DNA from: DAOPZC01 sp035353175
Lineage (GTDB): Bacteria; Verrucomicrobiota; Kiritimatiellia; RFP12; UBA1067
Reading direction: 5' to 3'
Length of the DNA stretch: 64,000 nt
Assembly (NCBI GenBank): GCA_035353175.1
Contig: DAOPZC010000001.1
Span: 62,001-126,000 of the forward strand
Below are positions 8,229 through 15,904 of this stretch, piece by piece (positions within the stretch are counted from its first letter, which is position 1; every line of letters begins with the position of its first letter). The translations under genes and the position numbers were made by a program. A model generated the notes under the pieces. That model saw only the letters and a program-made list of their open reading frames with translations, had not been told where the DNA came from and did not search any database.

Positions 8229-9134
8229 ATGTCCGGCCTCCAAAAATCTCCCTGGGTTATCCACTACGACGCGTCAAGCTGCAACGGCTGTGATATTGAG
8301 GTGCTCGCCAGCCTCACGCCCGGCTTCGACGTGGAGCGGTTCGGCATCGTGAACACCGGCAATCCGAAGCACGCCGACGTCTTTCTGGTCACCGGTTCCG
8401 TGAACGAGCAGAACCGCGAGGTCGTCCGCAACATCTACGAGCAGATGCCAGAGCCCAAAGTGGTCGTCGCGCTCGGCGCCTGCGCGACGTCGGGCGGCAT
8501 CTTCCGCGAATGCTACAACGTCGCCGGCGGCGTCGACACCGTGATCCCCGTCGACGTCTATGTGCCCGGCTGTGCGGTCCGTCCCGAGGCCATCATCGAC
8601 GGCGTGGTGCGGGCGCTGGGCATCCTCGAGGCCCGCCGCGCAGCGATGGCCGCCTCCTCGACCGCGGCCGGCGTGATGATGATCCAGCGCGCCACCGCCG
8701 CGGACCTCCCCGAGCTGCTCGCGGTGCAGAAGGTGGCCTACCAGAGCGAGGCCGAAATCTACGGCGACATGAGCCTGCCCGCCCTGCGCCAGTCGCTCGG
8801 CGAGTTGACCGGGGATTTCGGACGCATGATTTTTCTCAAGGGCGTTGTGAACGGCAAGATCGTGGCCTCGGTCCGCGGCTACGACGACGGGCAGGGCACG
8901 GCCCACCTTTTGCGCCTGAGCGTGCTGCCGTACTTCCGGGGCCGCCGGCTGGGCCGCCGCCTGATCGCCGCCGTCGAGCGGGAGTTTCCCGGGGTCGGCC
9001 GCTATGAGATCTTCACCGGGCACCGCAGCGCCGTGAATATCCACATCTATACCAAGCTCGGCTACAAGCGCTTCAAAACCGAACCGTTCAGCGCGGCCGT
9101 CGAATGGGTCTACATGGAGAAGAAAACGTCATGA
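8229..9134 (+). CDS. echC: Ech-type hydrogenase small subunit EchC fused to a GNAT acetyltransferase domain
   Basis: 301 residues, about twice the usual EchC length. Residues 1-140 are a NuoB/EchC-type small subunit: SSCNGCDIE (Cys18, Cys21), ALGACATSGG (Cys85) and VPGCAVRPE (Cys115) supply the ligands of the proximal 4Fe-4S cluster. After a short Ala/Ser linker (about 140-150), residues 151-301 form a GNAT-like N-acetyltransferase: IQRATAADLPELLAVQ opens it, LRLSVLPYFRGRRLGRRL (about 228-245) is the acetyl-CoA-binding motif A, and NIHIYTKLGYKRF (about 270-282) is motif B. The frame is continuous. The next gene begins in an ATGA overlap after the GNAT part, so the fused form appears to be the normal operon member. 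The function of the acetyltransferase is unknown. Confidence 0.88.
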   Translation: MSGLQKSPWVIHYDASSCNGCDIEVLASLTPGFDVERFGIVNTGNPKHADVFLVTGSVNEQNREVVRNIYEQMPEPKVVVALGACATSGGIFRECYNVAGGVDTVIPVDVYVPGCAVRPEAIIDGVVRALGILEARRAAMAASSTAAGVMMIQRATAADLPELLAVQKVAYQSEAEIYGDMSLPALRQSLGELTGDFGRMIFLKGVVNGKIVASVRGYDDGQGTAHLLRLSVLPYFRGRRLGRRLIAAVEREFPGVGRYEIFTGHRSAVNIHIYTKLGYKRFKTEPFSAAVEWVYMEKKTS

Positions 9135-9523
9135 CCGAAGAACAACCCATCATTGCCGTCACCCCCGGCACGTTAGTCGGCGAGGTGAAGCGCCACTGCG
9201 AACAGGGCTGGCGCCTGGTGCAGATCGGGGCGGCCAAGCTGGGCGAGTTGTTCGAGATCAACTACAGCTTCGATCGCGACTTGGTTTTCCAGAACCTGCG
9301 CGTGCAGATTCCCGAAACCGCCGCACGCCTGCCGAGCATCAGCGGCGTGTACTGGTGCGCTTTCCTCTACGAGAACGAGATCCACGACCTTTACGGCATC
9401 ACGTTTGACGGCCTGGTGCTCGATTTCAAGGGCACGTTATACAAGACCGCGATCCCCGCCCCGTTCGCTGTCAAACCGGAGACTCCCGGCGTCTCCGCCT
9501 CCGTTGTTCAACCCCGCGTTTGA
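9131..9523 (+). CDS. echD: Ech-type hydrogenase subunit EchD (NuoC/30 kDa-like)
   Basis: 130 residues from the ATG at 9131, which overlaps the stop of the EchC-GNAT gene. LPSISGVYWCAFLYENEIHDLYGITF (about residues 67-92) matches the conserved SIxxxxxxAxxxERExxDxxGI stretch of the 30 kDa NuoC/EchD family. It is a cytoplasmic hydrogenase-module subunit that contacts the large subunit. The length is normal for EchD. Confidence 0.88.
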   Translation: MTEEQPIIAVTPGTLVGEVKRHCEQGWRLVQIGAAKLGELFEINYSFDRDLVFQNLRVQIPETAARLPSISGVYWCAFLYENEIHDLYGITFDGLVLDFKGTLYKTAIPAPFAVKPETPGVSASVVQPRV

Positions 9524-9532
9524 GTATTCCTT

Positions 9533-10612
9533 ATGGCTACCCGTACCGTCATCCCGTTCGGACCGCAGCACCCGGTGCTGCCCGAGCCGATCCATCTCGA
9601 CCTCGTGGTCGAGGATGAAAAGGTCGTCGAGGCAATCCCCTCGATCGGCTTCATCCACCGCGGCCTCGAAAAGCTGGTCGAAAAGAAAGACTTTCCCGAG
9701 TTCGTTTACGTCGCGGAGCGCATCTGCGGCATCTGCAGCTTCATCCACAGCCAGTCGTACTGCCAGGGCATCGAGGAGATCATGAAACTCCCCGTGCCGC
9801 CGCGCGCTCACTACCTGCGGACGATTTGGGGCGAGATTTCCCGCGTCCACAGCCACCTGCTCTGGCTCGGGCTGATGGCGGACGCCATGGGCTTCGAGAG
9901 CCTTTTCATGCACGCGTGGCGCGTGCGCGAACGCGTCTTGAAGATCATCGAGGCCACCACCGGAGGGCGCGTCATTTTCGGCGTCTGCAAGGTGGGTGGC
10001 GTGCGGCGCGACATCGACGCCGCGGCGATGAGGAACGTGCTCGCGGAGCTGGCTGAGACCGAACGCGAAACGAAGGAGATCGTGAAGGTCTTTCTGAACG
10101 ACGGCACCGTCAAGCACCGCCTCTGCGGCGTCGGCGCGCTCGCGCGCGAAGACGCATACGCGCTCGGCTGCGTCGGCCCCACGCTGCGCGCCAGCGGCTG
10201 GACGAACGACACCCGCAAGCTGGGCTACGCGGCCTTCAGGGAGCTTTCCTTCGAGCCCGTCACGCGCACGGAGGGCGACTGCTACGCCCGCGTCGCCGTG
10301 CGGTGCGACGAGATCTTCCAGTCGATCGACCTGATCCGGCAGGCGGCCGCCAAAATCCCCGGCGGCGAACTGGCCGTCAAAGTGACCGGCAACCCCGACG
10401 GTGAAGTCTTCGTGCGCACCGAGCAGCCGCGCGGCGAGGTGCTCTACTATCTGAAGGGCAACGGCACCAAGAACCTGCAGCGGTTCCGCGTGCGCACGCC
10501 GACCTTCGCCAACATCCCGGCGCTGGTCAAATCCCTGCAGGGCTGCAGCCTGGCGGATGTGCCGGTGCTGGTCCTGACGATCGACCCTTGCATCAGTTGT
10601 ACGGAGCGTTGA
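9533..10612 (+). CDS. echE: Ech-type [NiFe]-hydrogenase large subunit EchE
   Basis: 359 residues, the usual EchE length. Both NiFe-binding CxxC pairs are intact: ERICGICSF (Cys65, Cys68) and the C-terminal DPCISCTER (Cys353, Cys356). This identifies a true hydrogenase rather than a NuoD-type quinone reductase that has lost them. The protein ends just after the second CxxC, as in EchE proteins that need no endopeptidase cleavage. GFIHRGLEKLVE and EISRVHSHLLWLGLMADAMGFES are conserved group 4 segments. It should catalyse reversible proton reduction with electrons from EchF and EchC. Confidence 0.93.
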   Translation: MATRTVIPFGPQHPVLPEPIHLDLVVEDEKVVEAIPSIGFIHRGLEKLVEKKDFPEFVYVAERICGICSFIHSQSYCQGIEEIMKLPVPPRAHYLRTIWGEISRVHSHLLWLGLMADAMGFESLFMHAWRVRERVLKIIEATTGGRVIFGVCKVGGVRRDIDAAAMRNVLAELAETERETKEIVKVFLNDGTVKHRLCGVGALAREDAYALGCVGPTLRASGWTNDTRKLGYAAFRELSFEPVTRTEGDCYARVAVRCDEIFQSIDLIRQAAAKIPGGELAVKVTGNPDGEVFVRTEQPRGEVLYYLKGNGTKNLQRFRVRTPTFANIPALVKSLQGCSLADVPVLVLTIDPCISCTER

Positions 10613-10615
10613 ACC

Positions 10616-10948
10616 ATGTCTCTTTTCAGCATGACCGGTTTGGTGATGAAGTGGCTGCTGCGGAAGCCCTACACGAGCCGTTATCCGTTCGAGCCCCGCC
10701 AGCCGCTCGCCGGCTCCCGCGGGACGCTGGGCGTCACCATGGCCGCGTGCGCCTTCTGCGCCCTCTGCGCCAAGCGCTGCCCCACGCAGGCCATCGAGGT
10801 CGACCGCGCCGCCAAGCGCTGGACGATCGACCGCCTGCGCTGCATCGCCTGCAACTGCTGCGTCGAAATCTGCCCCAAGAAATGTCTGGAGATGAAAACC
10901 GCGCACGGGATCCCGACGGTCACAAAAGACCGCGAAACGTTTAGCTGA
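10616..10948 (+). CDS. echF: Ech-type hydrogenase ferredoxin-like subunit EchF
   Basis: 110 residues. Two classical 4Fe-4S motifs are present, CAFCALCAKRCP (about 43-54) and CIACNCCVEICP (about 77-88). This is the polyferredoxin subunit that passes electrons from soluble ferredoxin to EchC. It begins 3 bases after the echE stop and closes the echABCDEF order seen in methanogen and clostridial Ech operons. Confidence 0.92.
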   Translation: MSLFSMTGLVMKWLLRKPYTSRYPFEPRQPLAGSRGTLGVTMAACAFCALCAKRCPTQAIEVDRAAKRWTIDRLRCIACNCCVEICPKKCLEMKTAHGIPTVTKDRETFS

Positions 10949-10959
10949 AAGCATATGCC

Positions 10960-13755
10960 ATGAATCGTCCCCGCAGCTCCTTCCTGCTGGTCCTCTTGAC
11001 CATTTTGCTCGCGGCGGCTTCACCGGCACCGGCCGCAGGCGCCCCCTTCGACCTGCGCGTTTCCGACAAAGGCATCGAGCTCGCCTGCGGCAGCATGGGC
11101 TCCTTCACGCTCGAGTTTCCCAGCCTTGATCTGGGCGACGGCAAGAAGCACGCGCCGGTTGAGACGCGCGTGCAGGGTGCCTCCGCCTCGCTCGCGTATG
11201 AGGGCGGCGGCCGCATCGGCGTGAGCGCCGCTTCCGGCAAGATCGTGTTCAGCTTCGAGAATATGTCGGCCAACGTCAGCGCCTTCACCTCCGAATTCCT
11301 CATCGCGCCCAACTACGGCGAAGGCGGCACGTGGCGCACCGACGACCAGAGCGGCTCCTTCCCGAAAGACAAGCCCGCGAAGCCGCAACTCTTTCAGGGG
11401 CATTCGCGCCGCTTTTCTTTCGCGGACATCAACACCACGCGTCTGTCGTTCGCGTTGCCCGAATACACCTACGTCCAGCTTCAGGACAACCGCGAATGGA
11501 ATTGGAACACGTTCTGGGCCCAGTTCAAGATCCCCTATATCCGCGACCGCCCGACCTATGAGCTCGCGGTCGCCCTGGACGCCAGCGCCGGCCGGCGCGT
11601 CGTGCTGGTCGACCGCTTCGGCCAGACCACGCAGCGCGATTTCCCCGGCAAGATCAAGGACGAGGCCGAATTGACGGCCGACGCCCGGGGCGAGGCCGCG
11701 TATTACGCCAGCCTCACGCCGCCGGCGCGCAACCGCTTCGGCGGGCTGCCCGGCAGCGGCGCGAAGCTCGGCCTCAAGCGGACCGGGTTCTTTCACGTCG
11801 AACAGAAAAAGCCCGGCGGCCGCGAGGTGTGGGTGATGGTCGATCCGGACGGCGACGCCTTCTTCCACCTCGGCGTCTGCACGTTCGGGCCCGGCGAGGA
11901 CTACACCTCGGTCGAGAAGCGCGAAGACGTTTTCGAGTGGCTGCCGCCGCACGCGGACGCGTTCGCCGCGGCTTGGCATCCCGATGCGTGGTGGAACCCG
12001 CGCGCGGTCTCGTTCTACAAGGCCAACGTGGTCCGCAAATACGGCGCATATGACGATGACGCGCATATCGCCCGCCTTGTGGACCGCGTGCGTCGGATCG
12101 GCTTCAATTCGGTCGGCGCCTTCTCGGGCGTCTCGCCGGTCTTTGCGCAGAAAGGGATTCCGCGCGTCGGCTCGCTGCCCCTCACCTCTTGGCAGTTCGG
12201 GCCCGCCCTGCCGGGCGTGCGCGGCGTGTTCGATCCCTTCGAGCCGAAGAACCTTGCCAAGCTGGACGAGCTGTTCGCCAAGTCGGTGGCCGACAAGGCG
12301 GAAGACCCGCTGATCATCGGGTATTTCCTTGAGAACGAGCAGGCCTTCGAAGACCTGCCGCGGGCGGTTCCCGCGCTGCCCGGCGAGCACGCCTGCAAGC
12401 GCGCGCTGGTGGCCCGCCTGCAGGCGAAGTATAAGACGGTCGCCGCCTTCAATGCCGCCTGGGGGCTCGACGCCGCCTCGTTCGACGCGCTCGCCGACCG
12501 AGGCTTGCCCCTGACTACTCCGGCCGCTTTCGCCGACATGCAGGATTTCACCGAACACTTCCTCGACGTCTACTACGGCCGCGTCACCGCGGCGTTCCGC
12601 AAGGTCGACCGAAACCACATGCTGATCGGCAACCGCTGGCAGCCCGGCACCGCCAACAGCGAGACGCTCTGCCGCGTGGCGGGCAAGTACATGGACGTCA
12701 TCAGCATCAACTACTACACCTGTGGCATCGACGCGGCTTTCATCCGCCGCCTCTACGAGTGGAGCGGGCGCAAGCCGCAGATATGGAGTGAGTTCTACTT
12801 CACGGCCTCCCAAGAGAGCAACGCCGCTTCCGGCAACAACGACATGGCGACCCAGCGCGAGCGCGGCCTCGCCTATCGCCACTACGTCGAAGGCGCGGCC
12901 GCGCTCGGTTTCGTGGTCGGCGTCGAGTGGTTCACGCTCATCGACCAGGCGGTCTCCGGACGCTTCTTCGAGGGCCTCAACGGCGAGCGCGCCAACACCG
13001 GCCTCTTCAACGTCGCCGACCGCCCCTATAAAGCCCTTTTCGCGGAGATGGCCGAGGCGCACGCCTCGGTCTACGACGTGTGGCTGAACGGCAAGGCTCC
13101 CTACGTGCTCGACACGCCGCGTTTCAACGGACAATCCGGCCGCGCCGCGCGCACCGTCGTGGCCGGTCGCCCGACCGCGCCCATGGTCATCGACGGCCAA
13201 CTCGCCGGCTGGCCGGGCCGGCCGCCGGAGCGCATTGGCGCGGACCGGCTCGCCGCAGGCCGCGAGAGCGGCGGCGTGGACGTCGCCTTCAAGCTCTGCT
13301 GGGACGAGAAGGCTCTGTACCTGCTGGCGAACGTCACCGATCCCACGCCCATGGCGAACGTGCACAAAGGCGGCGACCTCTGGAATGCCGACGTGCTGGA
13401 GCTTTTCCTCGGCGCGGAGCGGATCGGTCAAGGTGGCCCGCTGCTCTTTACCGACCGGCAGATCCTGCTCGGCGCGGGCGGGAACAACCAGACCTACGTG
13501 GTCAACGCCGCGAAGCAGCCCGAGATCGAAACCTCTGTCACGCCCCGGGTCGACGGCAAGGGCTACACGCTCGAGGCCGCGATCCCGTGGGGCGCGCTCG
13601 GCGTGGCGCCCAAAGAGGAGATGACCCTGCTCTTCGATCTCGCGGTCGGCAACAGCGCGGACGGCAAGCAACGCTCGAGCCAGCTCGTCTGGAACGGCGG
13701 CACGCGCAACTCTTCCGACCGCGGTGCCTGGGGCCGCCTCTCGCTTGTGCCGTGA
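10960..13755 (+). CDS. Secreted clan GH-A glycoside hydrolase (agarase/beta-galactosidase-like) with CBM9-like C-terminus
   Basis: 931 residues with an N-terminal signal peptide (about 1-27, ending PAPAAGA). An N-terminal beta-rich domain (about 30-260) precedes a TIM barrel (about 265-700). IIGYFLENEQAF contains the NE acid/base pair (Glu460) and IWSEFYFT holds the likely nucleophile (Glu611), the arrangement of clan GH-A families such as GH42, GH50 and GH86. PMVIDGQLAGWPGR starts a C-terminal module (about 735-931) that looks like the CBM9/DOMON-type sugar-binding domain, with LWNADVLELFLGAE. It begins 11 bases after echF and may be read through, though its role is extracellular polysaccharide breakdown. 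The substrate (agarose-like or galactan) is inference. Confidence 0.75.
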   Translation: MNRPRSSFLLVLLTILLAAASPAPAAGAPFDLRVSDKGIELACGSMGSFTLEFPSLDLGDGKKHAPVETRVQGASASLAYEGGGRIGVSAASGKIVFSFENMSANVSAFTSEFLIAPNYGEGGTWRTDDQSGSFPKDKPAKPQLFQGHSRRFSFADINTTRLSFALPEYTYVQLQDNREWNWNTFWAQFKIPYIRDRPTYELAVALDASAGRRVVLVDRFGQTTQRDFPGKIKDEAELTADARGEAAYYASLTPPARNRFGGLPGSGAKLGLKRTGFFHVEQKKPGGREVWVMVDPDGDAFFHLGVCTFGPGEDYTSVEKREDVFEWLPPHADAFAAAWHPDAWWNPRAVSFYKANVVRKYGAYDDDAHIARLVDRVRRIGFNSVGAFSGVSPVFAQKGIPRVGSLPLTSWQFGPALPGVRGVFDPFEPKNLAKLDELFAKSVADKAEDPLIIGYFLENEQAFEDLPRAVPALPGEHACKRALVARLQAKYKTVAAFNAAWGLDAASFDALADRGLPLTTPAAFADMQDFTEHFLDVYYGRVTAAFRKVDRNHMLIGNRWQPGTANSETLCRVAGKYMDVISINYYTCGIDAAFIRRLYEWSGRKPQIWSEFYFTASQESNAASGNNDMATQRERGLAYRHYVEGAAALGFVVGVEWFTLIDQAVSGRFFEGLNGERANTGLFNVADRPYKALFAEMAEAHASVYDVWLNGKAPYVLDTPRFNGQSGRAARTVVAGRPTAPMVIDGQLAGWPGRPPERIGADRLAAGRESGGVDVAFKLCWDEKALYLLANVTDPTPMANVHKGGDLWNADVLELFLGAERIGQGGPLLFTDRQILLGAGGNNQTYVVNAAKQPEIETSVTPRVDGKGYTLEAAIPWGALGVAPKEEMTLLFDLAVGNSADGKQRSSQLVWNGGTRNSSDRGAWGRLSLVP

Positions 13756-13796
13756 GCTTCCGCATGAACGTGTTGATATTCGGCGCGGCCATCGGC

Positions 13797-13825
13797 TTGA
13801 CTTGGCCAGGCAATTCTGTAAAGAT
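13797..13825 (+). promoter_or_regulatory. Possible promoter before the duplicated secreted protein
   Basis: TTGACT (13797-13802), 17 bases, then AAAGAT (13820-13825), a weak -10, in an AT-rich patch within the 240-base gap at 13756-13995. Nothing else is recognisable in that gap. Confidence 0.3.
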
Positions 13826-13995
13826 AAATCATTAAGAATGTATGTATGGCTCGTGCGAGGCGGGCCTGTTCAGTGGCGGATGCGGATCGGTAAAAAAATG
13901 GATTTCGGCCTTCAGCAATCGGGCCGTCCCCGCCGTACAAGCTGAAACCGGTCTGCGAAGGCGTTTCCGGAAACGGAAGAAAGAAGCGCAGGCGC

Positions 13996-15804
13996 ATGAA
14001 GAAACAGGTGTTCGTCGCAGTGTCCGTGTTGTCCGCGTGGATGGCCGAGGCGTCTCCGTATGACTCCAACTCCGTGCCGCTGGTGATCACCGGCTCGATG
14101 ATGACGCCGGTGCTGTCGGGCGGCTCCGCGATCAGCATCGGCGGGGCGGGGGCGGCGTGGAGCATGGATTTGACCGGCAGCGGCGCGGAGGGGTACGCCT
14201 ACACCACGTTCGAGATCGCGCCTTTCACGCGGGTGCAGATCACCGGCGGCAGCCTGCAGAACACGATTACGGACGGCGGGGAAGGCTGGTATTTCGGCGA
14301 CCTCGTGATGTTCGCCTCGGCCGTGAATCCGTCCGCCGCCATCGCGGGGAAGGTGCCCGGCCCGACGGGCTCGAATCCCGCCCCGGGCGTGATGGCGTGG
14401 ATCAGCGACGCGCAGTACAAGGCGGCCGGCTACAAGACCTCGACCAAGGCGGTTGTCAACAGCGCCGGCTACCGCTACTACGGCGGCTTTGACGGCTACG
14501 GCAGCTATCTCGCCGCCATCGGACAGTACTCTTCCAACGTGGAGAATTTTAAGGACGGCGGCTTGGCCATCAACGGCGGCGCTTACGCCGGTTGGAACCA
14601 GGCCTCGTCGCCGTCGATGGCCAGCGGCACGCCGGCCCGGCCGCTGACGGACATGCTCTATCCGGCGGGAGGCGGCCTGAACCGCCCCCTGAAAGATCAG
14701 TCGTACGCGTTTGCCGGCGCGGTGTATTCCGGCGCCGGCAGCATGTACGTCACCGTGATGGTGCGGGGTGGCGGCGGCGGCAGCGGGTCTATCCTGGTGA
14801 ACAATCTGGCCGTCAGTTTTTCCGCGCACGGGGCTTTGAAGATCACCGGCTCGATGATGACGCCGGTGCTGTCGAGCGGCACCTCCTGCACGGTGAACGG
14901 GACGGGTTCGGCGTGGAGTCTGGACATGGCCGGCAGCGACGAGGCGGAAGGCTACGCCTACACCACCTTCGTGGTCGCGCCGCACACCAAGGTTCAGATC
15001 GCCGGAGGCGCTCTGCAAAACACGATCACGGGCAGTTGGTATTTCGGCGACCTCGTGATGTTCGCCTCGGCCGTGAATCCGTCCGCCGCCATCGCGGGGA
15101 AGGTGCCCGGCCCGACGGGCTCGAATCCCGCCCCGGGCGTGATGGCGTGGATCAGCGACGCGCAGTACAAGGCGGCCGGCTACAAGACCTCGACCAAGGC
15201 GGCCGTCAACAGCGCCGGCTACCGCTACTACGGCGGCTCAGACGGCTACGGCAGTTACCGCGCGGCCATCGGGCAGTATTCGTCCAACGTGGAGAACTTT
15301 TGGGACGGCGGCCTGGCCATCAACGGCGGCGCCTACGCCGGCTGGAACCAGGCCTCGTCGCCGTCGATGGCCAGCGGCACGCCGGCCCGGCCGCTGGCGG
15401 AGATCCTCTATCCTGCGGGCGGCGGCCTGAACCGTCCCGTCAAGGACCAGTCTTACGCGTTTGACGGCGCGGTGTATTCCGGCGCCAGCAACATGTTCGT
15501 CACCGTCATGGTGCGGGGCGGCGGCGGCTGCAGCAGCGGGTCCGTCCTCGTGGACAACCTGACCCTCAGCCTTTCCACGCCCGGCTACTTGCCGGCGCTC
15601 GACATGACCCGCCAAGGCTCCAACGTCCAGCTCTCCTGGCCGGCGAACGCTCCCGGACTGCGGGTGATGCAGGCCGACGCCCTCCAGACCAGCAACACCG
15701 TCTGGACGGCCGTTACGAATGAGCCGTTGCAGCAGGGCGAGGCGTGGACCCTGCAGCGGCCCGTCGAGCCCGGCTCGCGTTTCTACCGGCTTCGGATGAA
15801 CTAG
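13996..15804 (+). CDS. Secreted protein of unknown function with two about 250-residue repeats
   Basis: 602 residues: signal peptide (about 1-20), repeat 1 (about 30-275), repeat 2 (about 280-530) and a C-terminal domain (about 535-602) ending VEPGSRFYRLRMN. That ending resembles C-terminal tails common on PVC-group surface proteins. Each repeat starts with (L)KITGSMMTPVLS or VITGSMMTPVLS and contains YAYTTF, WYFGDLVMFASAVNPSAA, a pyramid of Gly-Tyr-rich turns, and VTVMVRGGGG. The predicted structure is beta-rich and exported. No known catalytic motif is seen. The DNA of the repeats is partly identical (see repeat entries). Confidence 0.6.
   Translation: MKKQVFVAVSVLSAWMAEASPYDSNSVPLVITGSMMTPVLSGGSAISIGGAGAAWSMDLTGSGAEGYAYTTFEIAPFTRVQITGGSLQNTITDGGEGWYFGDLVMFASAVNPSAAIAGKVPGPTGSNPAPGVMAWISDAQYKAAGYKTSTKAVVNSAGYRYYGGFDGYGSYLAAIGQYSSNVENFKDGGLAINGGAYAGWNQASSPSMASGTPARPLTDMLYPAGGGLNRPLKDQSYAFAGAVYSGAGSMYVTVMVRGGGGGSGSILVNNLAVSFSAHGALKITGSMMTPVLSSGTSCTVNGTGSAWSLDMAGSDEAEGYAYTTFVVAPHTKVQIAGGALQNTITGSWYFGDLVMFASAVNPSAAIAGKVPGPTGSNPAPGVMAWISDAQYKAAGYKTSTKAAVNSAGYRYYGGSDGYGSYRAAIGQYSSNVENFWDGGLAINGGAYAGWNQASSPSMASGTPARPLAEILYPAGGGLNRPVKDQSYAFDGAVYSGASNMFVTVMVRGGGGCSSGSVLVDNLTLSLSTPGYLPALDMTRQGSNVQLSWPANAPGLRVMQADALQTSNTVWTAVTNEPLQQGEAWTLQRPVEPGSRFYRLRMN
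14287..14452 (+). repeat. Internal direct repeat, copy 1 (166 bases)
   Basis: This 166-base block is identical to 15037-15202, an offset of exactly 750 bases or 250 codons. Flanking repeat DNA is diverged, so the identical block suggests recent gene conversion or duplication. Confidence 0.85.
15037..15202 (+). repeat. Internal direct repeat, copy 2 (166 bases)
   Basis: Second copy of the block at 14287-14452. A further near-identical stretch encodes the GWNQASSPSMASGTPARPL segment in both repeats, around 14590 and 15340. Confidence 0.85.
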
Positions 15805-15868
15805 CCGGAAGCGCACAGGTCCGGCGGGTCTGTGAGCCGCCGGTGTGCCCCGCCCGGTGCGCTTGCGC

Positions 15869-15897
15869 TTGTTTGCGGCGCGCGTTCCCCGTATACT
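15869..15897 (+). promoter_or_regulatory. Promoter predicting a leaderless der transcript
   Basis: TTGTTT (15869-15874), 17-base spacer, TATACT (15892-15897); the der ATG (15905) begins 7 bases later. The predicted start site coincides with the ATG, and no Shine-Dalgarno is present. Confidence 0.55.
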
Positions 15898-15904
15898 GTT
15901 CCCA

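Noticed and set aside
8229..9134. Frameshift or assembly fusion explaining the EchC-GNAT protein
   Set aside because: The two parts are in one uninterrupted frame with a smooth Ala/Ser linker, and both flanking genes overlap or follow normally.
11020..13671. 883-codon minus-strand open frame
   Set aside because: Antisense to the GH-A glycosidase, with no motifs; a shadow of GC-rich codon use.
15804..15868. Rho-independent terminator after the duplicated protein
   Set aside because: CCGGCGG/CCGCCGG can pair but lacks a T-run.
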